From contig NZ_CP049916.1 of NCBI RefSeq assembly GCF_011578285.1, positions 1 through 64,000 of the forward strand: 64,000 nucleotides of DNA, in the 5' to 3' direction. A model generated the notes under the pieces. That model was not told the origin of the DNA. It did not search any database and saw only the letters and a list, made by a program, of their open reading frames with translations. Of this stretch, positions 44,325-53,473 are shown piece after piece (position 1 is the stretch's first letter; every line of letters begins with the position of its first letter). The position numbers were made by a program, and so were the translations under genes. Origin of the DNA: Acinetobacter lanii. GTDB lineage: Bacteria > Pseudomonadota > Gammaproteobacteria > Pseudomonadales > Moraxellaceae.

Positions 44325-45283
44325 TCGATGAACTGTTTAAAGTTCCGACCGCCTTTGAATTTGTGCAGAGTACACGTTTGTTACGTCATGCACCGTATCA
44401 ACAAAATTTAAAATATTGGGCAGATGACTTTCAATTTGACGCCTCGATTGAACTGAATTTCCCGAAAAGTGAAATTGAACATTTGCAATTGGACGATGAA
44501 AAAGTTCAATTGACCAATCTGATGGTTGGACTGACCGGTATGCAGGGTGCATTGCCCTATACCTATACCAATAAAGTCAAACAGGCGCCACGCAAACAGC
44601 GTCATGAAACGATTAAGTTTTTAGGATTGTTTAACCATAAACTTACTGCGCAATATGTCGATGCCTGCCTCAGCTATAACTTGCCTGTGCGTTATGAAAT
44701 TGAGCAAGAAAACGATTATTTAAAAATTTTACATGCTTTAAATGGTTATATCAGTGAGCAACATCAGCAAATTGAGTTGGATGATTATTTTGCTGAATTT
44801 GCAGGACTGATGCAGGGGCAAAACAATACAGCACATGCATTGAAAACCATGCTCAGCAGTATTTTCAAAAATGATGTGCATATCGAAGAATTTATTGAAG
44901 AAAAATTTACATTGGCCCCTGAACAACGCACCACATTGGGTGGCACTGTGCCGAGTTTATTGGGCGTGAATACCTTTTGTGGCGAAACCATTAAGCAAAT
45001 CGACGGCAAAATTGAGATTCAAATCGGTCCTTTAGACCGTAAAACCTATCTTGAGTTTTTACCCAATAAAAAACGCAGTCAGAAATTAAAAAGTTTAATT
45101 CAAAGTTGGTGCAGTCCAACGCTGTTGGTCGATGTGCGCTTGATTCTAGATAAAAAAGAAGTTCAGCCGATCTGTTTAAGTTCGGCTCAAACCATGGGTT
45201 TAAGTCAGGGCGCATTTTTAATGCCGAATGCACCTGAACATAACCCTGAAACCTGTTATGCATTACTTGGGGTGGCATCATGA
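44288..45283 (+). CDS. tssG: T6SS baseplate protein TssG
   Basis: TssG pairs with two TssF copies in the baseplate wedge. The 331-residue protein shows FEFVQSTRLL near 18-27, NLMVGLTGMQGALPYTYT and FLGLFNHKLTAQYV. The ATG at 44288 lies within the end of tssF, behind the good ribosome site AGGAG. The stop overlaps the next gene in an ATGA arrangement. Confidence 0.93.
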   Translation: MRTERWWQEASVVDELFKVPTAFEFVQSTRLLRHAPYQQNLKYWADDFQFDASIELNFPKSEIEHLQLDDEKVQLTNLMVGLTGMQGALPYTYTNKVKQAPRKQRHETIKFLGLFNHKLTAQYVDACLSYNLPVRYEIEQENDYLKILHALNGYISEQHQQIELDDYFAEFAGLMQGQNNTAHALKTMLSSIFKNDVHIEEFIEEKFTLAPEQRTTLGGTVPSLLGVNTFCGETIKQIDGKIEIQIGPLDRKTYLEFLPNKKRSQKLKSLIQSWCSPTLLVDVRLILDKKEVQPICLSSAQTMGLSQGAFLMPNAPEHNPETCYALLGVAS

Positions 45284-46713
45284 TCAAGGTGATTTTAGGG
45301 GTATTGATCAGTGTCTTTGTCATTGTTTCAACCATTGTGGTGCTGTATTGGCGCGATAGCAACCATGATCCGTCGACCTCAGACTTTCTGATCTTTTTTG
45401 GACTGATTCCTGTGGCCATTTCGATGGTGATTGTGATGCCATTTCTGTTAAAAAAATGGATCAAGGACAGCCAAGACAAGAAAAAAATGGAGCAAGAAAA
45501 AGCAGAACATCAACAGCTGGTCGAAGAAATTCCGCCGCATCAAATTGAATGGGTCAACTTAAATGTGTTTTCTAGTTCAACTTTAAGTGCACTGGGTGAA
45601 AATCAAGCCATTTGGGAAGCGATGCTCGAACATAAAAGCCCTGAGTTGGATGAAAAATTGTTGAATGGGTATGGGCTCCCAATTTTAAGTTATCGTATCG
45701 CTGAGGTGGATGAGATGCTCCAGCAAGATTTAGAACAAGATCAGCTACACGATGAATATGTGAATAGCAGTCAACGCCAACAACGTATTGAAGCTTTAAT
45801 TCAACAGCAACTTGAACAAAATACTGAAACGCTATGGGCAATCGCTGCCCATTTAAAACAATCGGCATTGTTTTATGAAGGTCAGTTGGCACATGAATAT
45901 CGTATGCATCCGGCTTGGATTAATCCCCATGTAGAAGTTGAGGATGAAGCGCTTTCCCCACACGGTATTGAACAGGTGGCGCGTTTGAATCTGCTGAATA
46001 TTCATCTGATTTTAGCGGAAGATTTACTCCACCTGTGGGATGAGCAAGCTACTCAAGACAAAATCAGTACTTTCCTTAATGCGCTCGGGATCATTCCGCA
46101 GAAGTTTCACGTGGAACTGCATTATTGGGGTAAAGAAACGGCTTATAAAGAGTGGATGAACTTACTGCAACAGATTCAAAAGGAAGAAGATACAGTGAGT
46201 TTTGTCATGGCGGTGGATTCAGAAATTGATCAAGAAACCATTGATGAGAAAACTTGGGTTTCAGAGCATTATTTGCCATCTGAATTTATCGGAAGTTGTT
46301 GTATTGCAAAACCATCAGTGGTCATCAATGAATTGTCGCCACAAAAAATAATAAAAATAGCTTTGAATGAAACCAAATTATTCAATACTTTAGAACAATT
46401 AAAAAGTCATACATTGGCCCAATTCGAACAAGAACAGCCTTTTGTGGTACAGCTCGATGACATCACCGACATTAGAGTGGTGAAACGTTTGGAGAAAAAC
46501 TTTGCACAAACGCCGATTGAACAACACCATTATTTATATATGAAGCCGAGTGTGGGGCAGACCGAGCATATTGCTAAAATCTTTGGATTTATGCTGGCCT
46601 TACAAGCGCCTGAAGACCTTTTAGCAATGGTGTATTGCTGTGATTTACCGCAAACACAGAGCTTGATCCAAGATTATTCAATACCCGAAGATTTAGAACA
46701 AGAAACTGTTTAA
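45280..46713 (+). CDS. T6SS-locus two-TM protein of unknown function
   Basis: I do not recognise this 477-residue protein. It has two membrane segments at the N-terminus (about 3-24 and 36-58) and a Lys-rich stretch after the second. About 410 residues follow without further hydrophobic segments, so the bulk should lie in the cytoplasm. No ATPase or hydrolase motif is visible. It starts in an ATGA overlap with tssG and ends 39 bases before tssM, so it is part of the operon. The topology recalls the first part of TssM, and it may help dock the baseplate to the membrane complex; that is inference only. It could be one of the Acinetobacter-specific Asa proteins. Confidence 0.7.
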   Translation: MIKVILGVLISVFVIVSTIVVLYWRDSNHDPSTSDFLIFFGLIPVAISMVIVMPFLLKKWIKDSQDKKKMEQEKAEHQQLVEEIPPHQIEWVNLNVFSSSTLSALGENQAIWEAMLEHKSPELDEKLLNGYGLPILSYRIAEVDEMLQQDLEQDQLHDEYVNSSQRQQRIEALIQQQLEQNTETLWAIAAHLKQSALFYEGQLAHEYRMHPAWINPHVEVEDEALSPHGIEQVARLNLLNIHLILAEDLLHLWDEQATQDKISTFLNALGIIPQKFHVELHYWGKETAYKEWMNLLQQIQKEEDTVSFVMAVDSEIDQETIDEKTWVSEHYLPSEFIGSCCIAKPSVVINELSPQKIIKIALNETKLFNTLEQLKSHTLAQFEQEQPFVVQLDDITDIRVVKRLEKNFAQTPIEQHHYLYMKPSVGQTEHIAKIFGFMLALQAPEDLLAMVYCCDLPQTQSLIQDYSIPEDLEQETV

Positions 46714-46752
46714 TTCACGAATTTTAAAGTTTAAGAAAAGAATGAGAACATA

Positions 46753-49700
46753 ATGTATATAATTCTAGGCTACTTGTGGCAGTACGTGACCAACCCAAAG
46801 GCAATTATTGCATTGTCTTTATTTGTTGCGTTGGTGTCTGCCTATAGCACCATTCCAAAACAATATTTTTGGCCCCTTGCTGCAGCCTATGTGCTCGGCT
46901 TGATCGGCTATGGGATCTATTGGTTGATTCAGCGTAAGCGCCATGCTCAGCAAGGGGAAGAGCTGGCAGAAGCAATTGAAAAAGATACGCAAGCTGAATA
47001 TGGTAAACAAAAAGACAAAGATGAACTTCAGCTTGTTAATCAACAGATGAAAGAATCGATTCAGTTGATTCGTAAGTCAAAACTGGGCGATAAAAAGGGC
47101 AATGCTGCACTGTATGAGTTGCCTTGGTATATGGTAATTGGTAACCCTGCGGCAGGTAAAAGTTCCGCGATTTACAATTCAGGGCTGAAATTTCCTTTTG
47201 AAGAAACTCATCAAACCGCCGTGTCTTCAGGTTTAAGTGGAACACGTAACTGTGATTGGTTCTTTTCCACCGAAGGGGTGTTACTGGATACCGCTGGGCG
47301 TTATTCGGTGTATTCAGAAGATCATTCTGAATGGATTGGCTTCTTAAACCTACTGAAAAAAAATCGTTCTAAAGCGCCGATTAATGGCTTGATCGTGACA
47401 GTCAGTATTGCGGAATTGGTGAGTCAAAGTCCTGAAAAATCACTGAAATTGGCCAAAAACTTACGGGCAAGGATTCAAGACTTAACTGAACGTTTAGAAA
47501 TTTTCGCGCCAGTGTATTTAGTCTTCTCGAAAATGGACTTGATTGCGGGCTTTACCGAGTTCTTTGATTGCTATGATCAAGACGAATTTGATCAGGTCTG
47601 GGGTGCGACTTTACCCTATGATCCAGACTCCTCCAATAATGCCGTTGAGCTGTTCGAACAGCACTACAATATTTTGTACGATGGCTTAAAAAGTGTCAGT
47701 ACCACGCATTTGAGTCGTCGTCATGCTCAGAATATTTCGCCAAGCGTGATGACCTTCCCCTTGGAATTTAAAACCCTGAAACCGGCTTTGAAAACCTTTA
47801 TTGGCACGCTGTTTGAAGAAAATCCTTATCAGTTTAAACCGGTCTTCCGAGGGTTCTATTTCACCAGTGCATTGCAAGAGGGCACCATTGAAAGCCCAAT
47901 GACTGAGCAAATTGCCCAAGAATTCAGACTGACCAAAATTCCCAACAGTGAACATGGTATTCCAAAAAATTCAGTTTCACAGAACCATGGTTATTTCTTA
48001 AAAGGCCTGTTTTCCGATGTGATTCTCAAAGATAAGAACTTGGTCAAACAGCACATCAATACCGCTAAAAAACGCCAACGTTATTTGAGTTTTATTGCGG
48101 CACTTTTGGGGGTGTCGGTCATTTTAGGGCTATGGGTGTGGTCGTATCGCAATAACCAACAATTGATTGCCGATGTTCAAGCGGATTTGAATAAAGTGGT
48201 GCAGATGGAGCAAGCCTCTGGGCAGCAACTTTCGACGCAACTCGATTCATTATTGGTGCTGCAACAACGCTTACAACAATTGGACGATTTCAATGAACAT
48301 CGGCCACTGAAGTTTGGGTTTGGTTTATATCAAGGCAATCAACTGCGTGAAAAGCTCAAAACTGAATATTTACAAGGCGTGAAGCAGATTGTACTTGAGC
48401 CATCGCAACAAAATATGGCGCAGTATCTGCAACGTGTCAAAGCCAATGAAGCGACTTTGAGAAGTAATCATGTCAATGTCGAAATTGCGCAAGCCGCTGC
48501 ACGACCGCAACAAAATTTAACCGAGCCATCGGAAACCAATCCGCAAGATGCTTACAATGCCTTGAAAGCCTATTTGATGATGAGCAATCCAAAGTATATG
48601 GAAGCGGGACATTTAAGTGATCAAGTGACTCGTTTCTGGCGTTCGTGGTTAGATTCAAATCGTGGGCAAATGCCACGTGGTGAAATGATTCAAAAAGCGG
48701 AACAAGTGCTGAGTTATAGCATGACCTTAGCCAATGATCAGAAGTTCCCCGTGCTCAATTCAGACTCGCAATTGGTCGATCAAAGTCGTCAAGTGTTGTT
48801 ATCTGTGATGAAAGGCATGGCGGCACGTGACCGGGTTTATAACGAAATCAAAATGCGAGGCGCTGTGCGTTTCCCTGCTTTAACCACAGCACAAATTGTG
48901 GGTGAAGCAAATCGTTCAGTGGTATTAGGTTCTTATGCTTTACCGGGCATTTTTACCGAGAAAGCATGGTCTGAATATGTTGAAAAAGCCATTGATACCG
49001 CAGCCAACAGTCCGACTGAAACTCGTGACTGGGTACTCAATGCCAATCAATCGGATGATCTGACCTTTAGTGGCAGTCCGGATCAAATTCGTAAACAACT
49101 TACTGACCTATATAAAAAAGAATATATCGCGGAATGGCGTAAGTTCTTGGGCAGCATTTACTATGCAAAAAACAATGCCTTTGCACAGCAACGTAAATCC
49201 ATTGATTTATTGGGTGAACCACAGAATTCACCGATTCGTATTTTGATGGAACGAACAGCCAAAGAAACCAGTTGGGACAATCCTGTGGTACAAGCAGAGT
49301 TGGCTGCGCCTAAAACCGGATTTGTGGCATGGTTTAAACGCAAAGTGCTCAGACAAGATGCCGACAATGCAGCCGAGCGTGCTGCAACGCAAGCACAAGG
49401 ACCGATTTCGAAAGAATTTAATGTGTTCTATCAGTTGGTGCGTAAACGTGATGATCAACAAAACAAATCACTATTAGATGAATACTTGGACAGTCTGGCT
49501 CAAGTGCGAAGTAAGTTTAATGACTTAAACAATGCCGGTGATGTGGGTCCAAATGCAATGGCATTGGTGAAACAAACCATCAATGAGCAAACGTCTGTGT
49601 TTAACACCACACAGAAATTGGTCGATGAAAAATTGTCTGTTGGGCTGAATGAAGCAGACAACAAGATGGTACAAAAAATGTTGATCAGTCCACTGACGCA

Positions 49701-50598
49701 AGCCTTTGAAAGTTTGATTATCCCAACACAGGATGAAATCAATAAGCTCTGGACCATGCAGGCCTATCAACCTTTTACCCAGACTTTGGCGCAAAAAGTA
49801 CCATTTAATACTTCAGCGTCGATTCAAGCCACCAGTGCTGAAATTGGTCAGATTTTTGGAGAGGGCGGTAGTATTGCTAGTTTCGTTAAAGAAACACTTG
49901 ATCCTTTTGTGATTCGTCGTGGCTATACCTTAACGTCTAAAACGTGGAAAGACCAAGGCATTATTTTAAACCCGCAATTTGTGATGAATTTCCAACGCTA
50001 TGTGACGCCGTTAAATGGGACGGCGACGGGTAATTTAGCGGGTGGTGCAGCGCCTGTACCGGCGGCCAATCAATCTAATTTCCAGTTCTATCCATTACCG
50101 AATCCACAATTGTTGTCGTATACCATCGATATCGATGGTCAGCGTTTGGTATTTGAAAATGGCATTCAGCAATGGGTCAATTTCGTTTGGCCGAATGCAG
50201 GCGCTATTCCGGGTGCACGCATTACAGCGGTAGATTTAGAAGGCAAAACCCATACCATTTTTGATGCACCGGGTGAGTACGGGATTAACCGTCTGATCGA
50301 TTCATCACAGCGCCGTGAGCAAAATGGCGTAGTGGAAATGACCTGGGCAAGCGCGCAGCAACCATCCGTTGCTGTAAAAGTCAATTTCCGTTTAATCAGT
50401 GGTAATTCAGGACAAGGGGGTAATCCAAGCGTGGGTTCAAACCGAGATCTGAATGGTGTGCAGTTGGTGGATAAAGTCACCACCAATAAAGCCACGGTAC
50501 GTGTTGTTTCAGCACAACAAGCCCCTGCATCGGCAGCTGTCGCAAATCCTGCAACAGCCAATGCCTTACAACAAGCATCTCGAGGAGCAACACCATGA
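46753..50598 (+). CDS. tssM: T6SS membrane-complex protein TssM (IcmF)
   Basis: TssM is the large inner-membrane component that spans to the cell wall. The 1281-residue protein has two N-terminal membrane segments, a cytoplasmic NTPase domain with Walker A GNPAAGKS at 130-137 and LDTAGRY, and a third membrane segment near 438-456. A long periplasmic part (IcmF-related and C-terminal domains) follows. Walker A is intact, which is not so in all TssM proteins. No TssJ lipoprotein gene is seen in the locus, so outer-membrane anchoring must differ from E. coli. The stop overlaps a 12-codon mini-frame before tagF. Confidence 0.95.
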   Translation: MYIILGYLWQYVTNPKAIIALSLFVALVSAYSTIPKQYFWPLAAAYVLGLIGYGIYWLIQRKRHAQQGEELAEAIEKDTQAEYGKQKDKDELQLVNQQMKESIQLIRKSKLGDKKGNAALYELPWYMVIGNPAAGKSSAIYNSGLKFPFEETHQTAVSSGLSGTRNCDWFFSTEGVLLDTAGRYSVYSEDHSEWIGFLNLLKKNRSKAPINGLIVTVSIAELVSQSPEKSLKLAKNLRARIQDLTERLEIFAPVYLVFSKMDLIAGFTEFFDCYDQDEFDQVWGATLPYDPDSSNNAVELFEQHYNILYDGLKSVSTTHLSRRHAQNISPSVMTFPLEFKTLKPALKTFIGTLFEENPYQFKPVFRGFYFTSALQEGTIESPMTEQIAQEFRLTKIPNSEHGIPKNSVSQNHGYFLKGLFSDVILKDKNLVKQHINTAKKRQRYLSFIAALLGVSVILGLWVWSYRNNQQLIADVQADLNKVVQMEQASGQQLSTQLDSLLVLQQRLQQLDDFNEHRPLKFGFGLYQGNQLREKLKTEYLQGVKQIVLEPSQQNMAQYLQRVKANEATLRSNHVNVEIAQAAARPQQNLTEPSETNPQDAYNALKAYLMMSNPKYMEAGHLSDQVTRFWRSWLDSNRGQMPRGEMIQKAEQVLSYSMTLANDQKFPVLNSDSQLVDQSRQVLLSVMKGMAARDRVYNEIKMRGAVRFPALTTAQIVGEANRSVVLGSYALPGIFTEKAWSEYVEKAIDTAANSPTETRDWVLNANQSDDLTFSGSPDQIRKQLTDLYKKEYIAEWRKFLGSIYYAKNNAFAQQRKSIDLLGEPQNSPIRILMERTAKETSWDNPVVQAELAAPKTGFVAWFKRKVLRQDADNAAERAATQAQGPISKEFNVFYQLVRKRDDQQNKSLLDEYLDSLAQVRSKFNDLNNAGDVGPNAMALVKQTINEQTSVFNTTQKLVDEKLSVGLNEADNKMVQKMLISPLTQAFESLIIPTQDEINKLWTMQAYQPFTQTLAQKVPFNTSASIQATSAEIGQIFGEGGSIASFVKETLDPFVIRRGYTLTSKTWKDQGIILNPQFVMNFQRYVTPLNGTATGNLAGGAAPVPAANQSNFQFYPLPNPQLLSYTIDIDGQRLVFENGIQQWVNFVWPNAGAIPGARITAVDLEGKTHTIFDAPGEYGINRLIDSSQRREQNGVVEMTWASAQQPSVAVKVNFRLISGNSGQGGNPSVGSNRDLNGVQLVDKVTTNKATVRVVSAQQAPASAAVANPATANALQQASRGATP

Positions 50599-50633
50599 TC
50601 AGTCAAGGATATGACCTACAGGGAGTCGTCTAG

Positions 50634-51593
50634 ATGCAGCTGATTAAAACCACACCGCTGTATTACGGCAAAAGCCCTGCGCGCGGTGATTTTCTCAAGA
50701 CCAAGGGGCAATATGCATTGATTCAAGTGATTGACCAGTGGATTACCGAAGCGCTCGAGCATGCCATGAAGCATGCTGATTTTAGCGAAAGTTATCGGAC
50801 ATTGCCGTCTTTGGATTTCTTTATTGCTAATCCCAAAGAAAATATGTTCTTGACCGCAAACCTGATCACCAGTCAAGACAGTTCAGGTCGTCAGTTTCCG
50901 ATGGTGTTGAGTCATTTGATCGAGGTGGAGTCACCTTTTCAGAATTTACTCTTTGCACCCTATAGTTACAAACCCGTATTGATCGATTTATTTCAAAAAA
51001 ATCGCGTGATTCGGACGGTCGGCGATCCGGATATTTTGTTGGATAAACTGGCAAAACTCTCCAATGAAATTCAGATTTTAGATCCTGCTGAGACCAGTGG
51101 TTTCTTTGAAAATCACACTATGCATTCCTTTGCACAATTGATGAAAATCAGTGTCTATGAACTTGCACAAAGCATGATTGGCTTAGGTTTGCTGTTACAG
51201 CCAGTATTGCAACATGGCACGGCAAAGTTGAATAAGGTGCTGATTTTGCCGATCAATAACCCAAGTTACTGTTACGAAATTGCCGCGTTCTGGGTCAGCT
51301 TAATTAGTCGGTTTTTGTCGAAGCACAATACTGAAGTATTGATTGGGATTTTACACCATGACAATCCGGTGCTTCTGTTTGGTTTTCAAGGGGCAGACAT
51401 TGAAGCTTTAAGTGATATTTTCACCCAAAACATGAGCAGTGAACATTGGGTGTCTTTGGTTCAAGCACAGTGGATTGATCCCTATTTAGAGCAAAATGCC
51501 GGTTTAGCAGCACTCGAGCAAGGGCTGTGCGAGCGCCAATTAAGTTTGAATCAAGGAATGAAAATCTTCCGACAAACCTTTATAGAAGAATAA
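50634..51593 (+). CDS. tagF: T6SS accessory protein TagF
   Basis: TagF is known in Pseudomonas as a post-translational repressor of T6SS assembly. The 319-residue protein has the TagF N-terminal pattern [16 protein letters not shown] and the [15 protein letters not shown] block. AGGGAG lies ahead of the ATG at 50634, which directly abuts the stop codon of a 12-codon frame overlapping the end of tssM. It overlaps tagN by one base. Neither the threonine kinase PpkA nor a PP2C phosphatase is encoded in the locus, so here TagF probably acts without the phosphorylation pathway. Confidence 0.88.
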   Translation: MQLIKTTPLYYGKSPARGDFLKTKGQYALIQVIDQWITEALEHAMKHADFSESYRTLPSLDFFIANPKENMFLTANLITSQDSSGRQFPMVLSHLIEVESPFQNLLFAPYSYKPVLIDLFQKNRVIRTVGDPDILLDKLAKLSNEIQILDPAETSGFFENHTMHSFAQLMKISVYELAQSMIGLGLLLQPVLQHGTAKLNKVLILPINNPSYCYEIAAFWVSLISRFLSKHNTEVLIGILHHDNPVLLFGFQGADIEALSDIFTQNMSSEHWVSLVQAQWIDPYLEQNAGLAALEQGLCERQLSLNQGMKIFRQTFIEE

Positions 51594-52363
51594 TGATGAT
51601 AAAACATAAATTATTGAATCCGGTTAAACTGAGTCTGTTGATGATCGGGCTAGGATTCAGCGGATTAAGCTTTGCCAAAGACATTATTGTCGAAGGCGTG
51701 GTCCCGAATGAAACCTCAAAACAAGCCATTCTTGCGAAAACCCGGTTGGTCTATCCACAAGATCAAGTGATCGATAAAATTCAAGTACGTCCAGTCTCAG
51801 CACCCAATGGCTGGAGTGATTCAGTCACCAAAGTGATTACCTCAGACTTAAAGAAAGTCACGCAAGGCAAATTAAGCGTTAAGGGAACGCAGGTGGATTT
51901 AAGCGGTAAGATTTTGAATCAAGCCGAGATTCAACCGATCACCGATAGTTTTCAGACCTTAATTCAAGCGCCATATCGGTTTAGCTCACAGCTTTCCGTC
52001 AATCAAGCCGAACAAGCTGTGGTGGATAATGCCTTAAAGAATCGTATTATCGAGTTTGAATCAGGTAGTGACGTATTGACCCCAGTAGGTACGCAAATTT
52101 TAGATGAAATGGTGGTTGCGCTGAATCGAGTTCAGGGTAAAAATGTAAAAATCATTGGGCACACCGATAGCCAAGGGGATCCTACCAAGAATCAACCTTT
52201 AAGCTTGCGACGTGCGGATGCGGTAAAAAATTATCTGATTGCCAAAGGCATCGCAGCCACCCGTTTAACGGTCGAAGGGAAAGGGTCTCAAGTGCCTGTC
52301 GCTGATAATGCAACGCCTGAAGGACGTAAGAAAAATCGTCGTATTGAGTTTGAAGTTTTATAA
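51593..52363 (+). CDS. tagN: T6SS OmpA-domain protein TagN
   Basis: The 256-residue protein has a signal peptide ending SFA, a middle domain, and a C-terminal OmpA-like peptidoglycan-binding domain. The OmpA part includes IGHTDSQGDPTKNQPLSLRR and GKGSQVPVADN. It likely anchors the T6SS membrane complex to the cell wall, a job that TssL cannot do here because it lacks such a domain. The start ATG overlaps the tagF stop (TAATG). A second ATG follows at once and may be the true start. The longer frame back to 51527 has no ATG and lies inside tagF. Confidence 0.85.
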   Translation: MMIKHKLLNPVKLSLLMIGLGFSGLSFAKDIIVEGVVPNETSKQAILAKTRLVYPQDQVIDKIQVRPVSAPNGWSDSVTKVITSDLKKVTQGKLSVKGTQVDLSGKILNQAEIQPITDSFQTLIQAPYRFSSQLSVNQAEQAVVDNALKNRIIEFESGSDVLTPVGTQILDEMVVALNRVQGKNVKIIGHTDSQGDPTKNQPLSLRRADAVKNYLIAKGIAATRLTVEGKGSQVPVADNATPEGRKKNRRIEFEVL

Positions 52364-52394
52364 AATTCGATCATAAAAGAATAAGGACAAGACT

Positions 52395-52661
52395 ATGGCA
52401 TTTCCCTACATTACCATTGGCTCACCGACCACCGGTGGCGGCAAAGTGATTTCAGCAAATACTTCATTTTTAATTGAAGGCAAAGCAGTGGCTTGTGTAG
52501 GGGATAAAGCCACTTGTCCGAAACACAATACAGTCACCACCATTGTGGCAGGGGACAATAAAATGTTGGTAATGGGCAAAGCTGCCGCACAGCATAATTC
52601 GCCTTTGGCCTGCGGCTGTAAATGTATAGGCGATCAAAATCTAACGGTAGGGCAGAATTAA
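52395..52661 (+). CDS. T6SS spike-tip PAAR protein
   Basis: PAAR proteins form the sharp tip on the VgrG spike. The 88-residue protein is a bare PAAR domain with Gly-rich repeats, histidine and cysteines (GDKATCPKHNT, AACG-type end GCKCIG) that would bind the tip metal. It carries no toxin extension. ATAAGGAC precedes the ATG at 52395. It follows tagN, but no vgrG lies in the window, so its spike partner must be encoded elsewhere. Confidence 0.9.
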   Translation: MAFPYITIGSPTTGGGKVISANTSFLIEGKAVACVGDKATCPKHNTVTTIVAGDNKMLVMGKAAAQHNSPLACGCKCIGDQNLTVGQN

Positions 52662-52747
52662 GCTAGCTTTCTCATTATCAAAGTGTATTTTACGTGTGCC
52701 TTTTGATGTAACCGATTTAGAAATATGCTGCGTGTTTGAGTGAGCCT

Positions 52748-53221
52748 ATGACTAAAAAATTATTAAGCTTTTTACTCATATTAATTACTCAACAGGCAAC
52801 CGCACAATCCTTTCTACCCTTATATTTGTCTATTAAAGAAAACATGATTTGTGTCTATACCCATAGCGATGCCAGAAAAAGTATGAATAACGACATATTG
52901 GTCTATATGGGAAAAATAGAAAAAACTGCGGCTTTTAAAACCTCATATTCGAAAATCTATAAAAACATACATCATCCAAATAATGAACAAGATTGTTTAA
53001 AGATTCCAATTCGTTATTTTCAAATAAATAAGCCTTATGAAGTATGGGTTGAAGCTGACACGGTCTATAAGCGAAGATTTTGTCTTTCAAATCAGGCAAA
53101 TAAAATTCAATTCACAGAAATTGTAAATGGGTATTCATGTGGAAGAGATGAATATGACTATTCTGGGAAAAACTTTTTTGAAAATATTTTAATGTGGTTG
53201 AAGAAAATTTTGAGTGGATGA
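52748..53221 (+). CDS. Small exported four-cysteine protein next to PAAR (possible immunity or accessory protein)
   Basis: The 157-residue protein has a signal peptide cleaved near QATA and so works in the periplasm. The mature part has cysteines at 35, 83, 112 and 131, suited to two disulfides, and an aromatic-rich central region (ICVYTHS, ILVYMGKI, YEVWVEAD). The pattern resembles, from memory, proteins annotated as T6SS immunity periplasmic lipoproteins (a DUF7480-like family), although this one lacks a lipobox. I chose the ATG at 52748; the TTG at 52736 adds four residues. It is last in the right arm, and no toxin gene lies beside it. Confidence 0.65.
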   Translation: MTKKLLSFLLILITQQATAQSFLPLYLSIKENMICVYTHSDARKSMNNDILVYMGKIEKTAAFKTSYSKIYKNIHHPNNEQDCLKIPIRYFQINKPYEVWVEADTVYKRRFCLSNQANKIQFTEIVNGYSCGRDEYDYSGKNFFENILMWLKKILSG

Positions 53222-53233
53222 ATAAATAGACAG

Positions 53234-53271
53234 CATTAAAAAAGCCCCAACATCCTGTTGGGGCTTTTTTA
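53234..53271. repeat. Terminator-like repeat, right border of the T6SS locus (copy B)
   Basis: CATTA with AAAAAAGCCCCAAC (53238-53251), loop ATCCT and the complementary arm (53257-53270) repeat copy A at 30201 with one loop change and in the same orientation. It probably ends the right T6SS transcript. The stretch 53272-53473 holds no supported gene; CATCCTATCTC words echo those after copy A. Confidence 0.75.
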
Positions 53272-53473
53272 GATTCGTTGCGAGGTTCAATATCCTATCT
53301 CACCTTTTTTATCGCATCCTGCTTTGTCATTTATTTTTATTTTCTGAGACATCCTATCTCTGTATGGTTTAAATATAAGCTAAATAAATTGGATGGACTA
53401 TCCGCTAAAGGCAGAATCATCTGTACGCCTGAGCGTACAAGCTTGATTGCGCTTTATACATCGATCTTATGCA

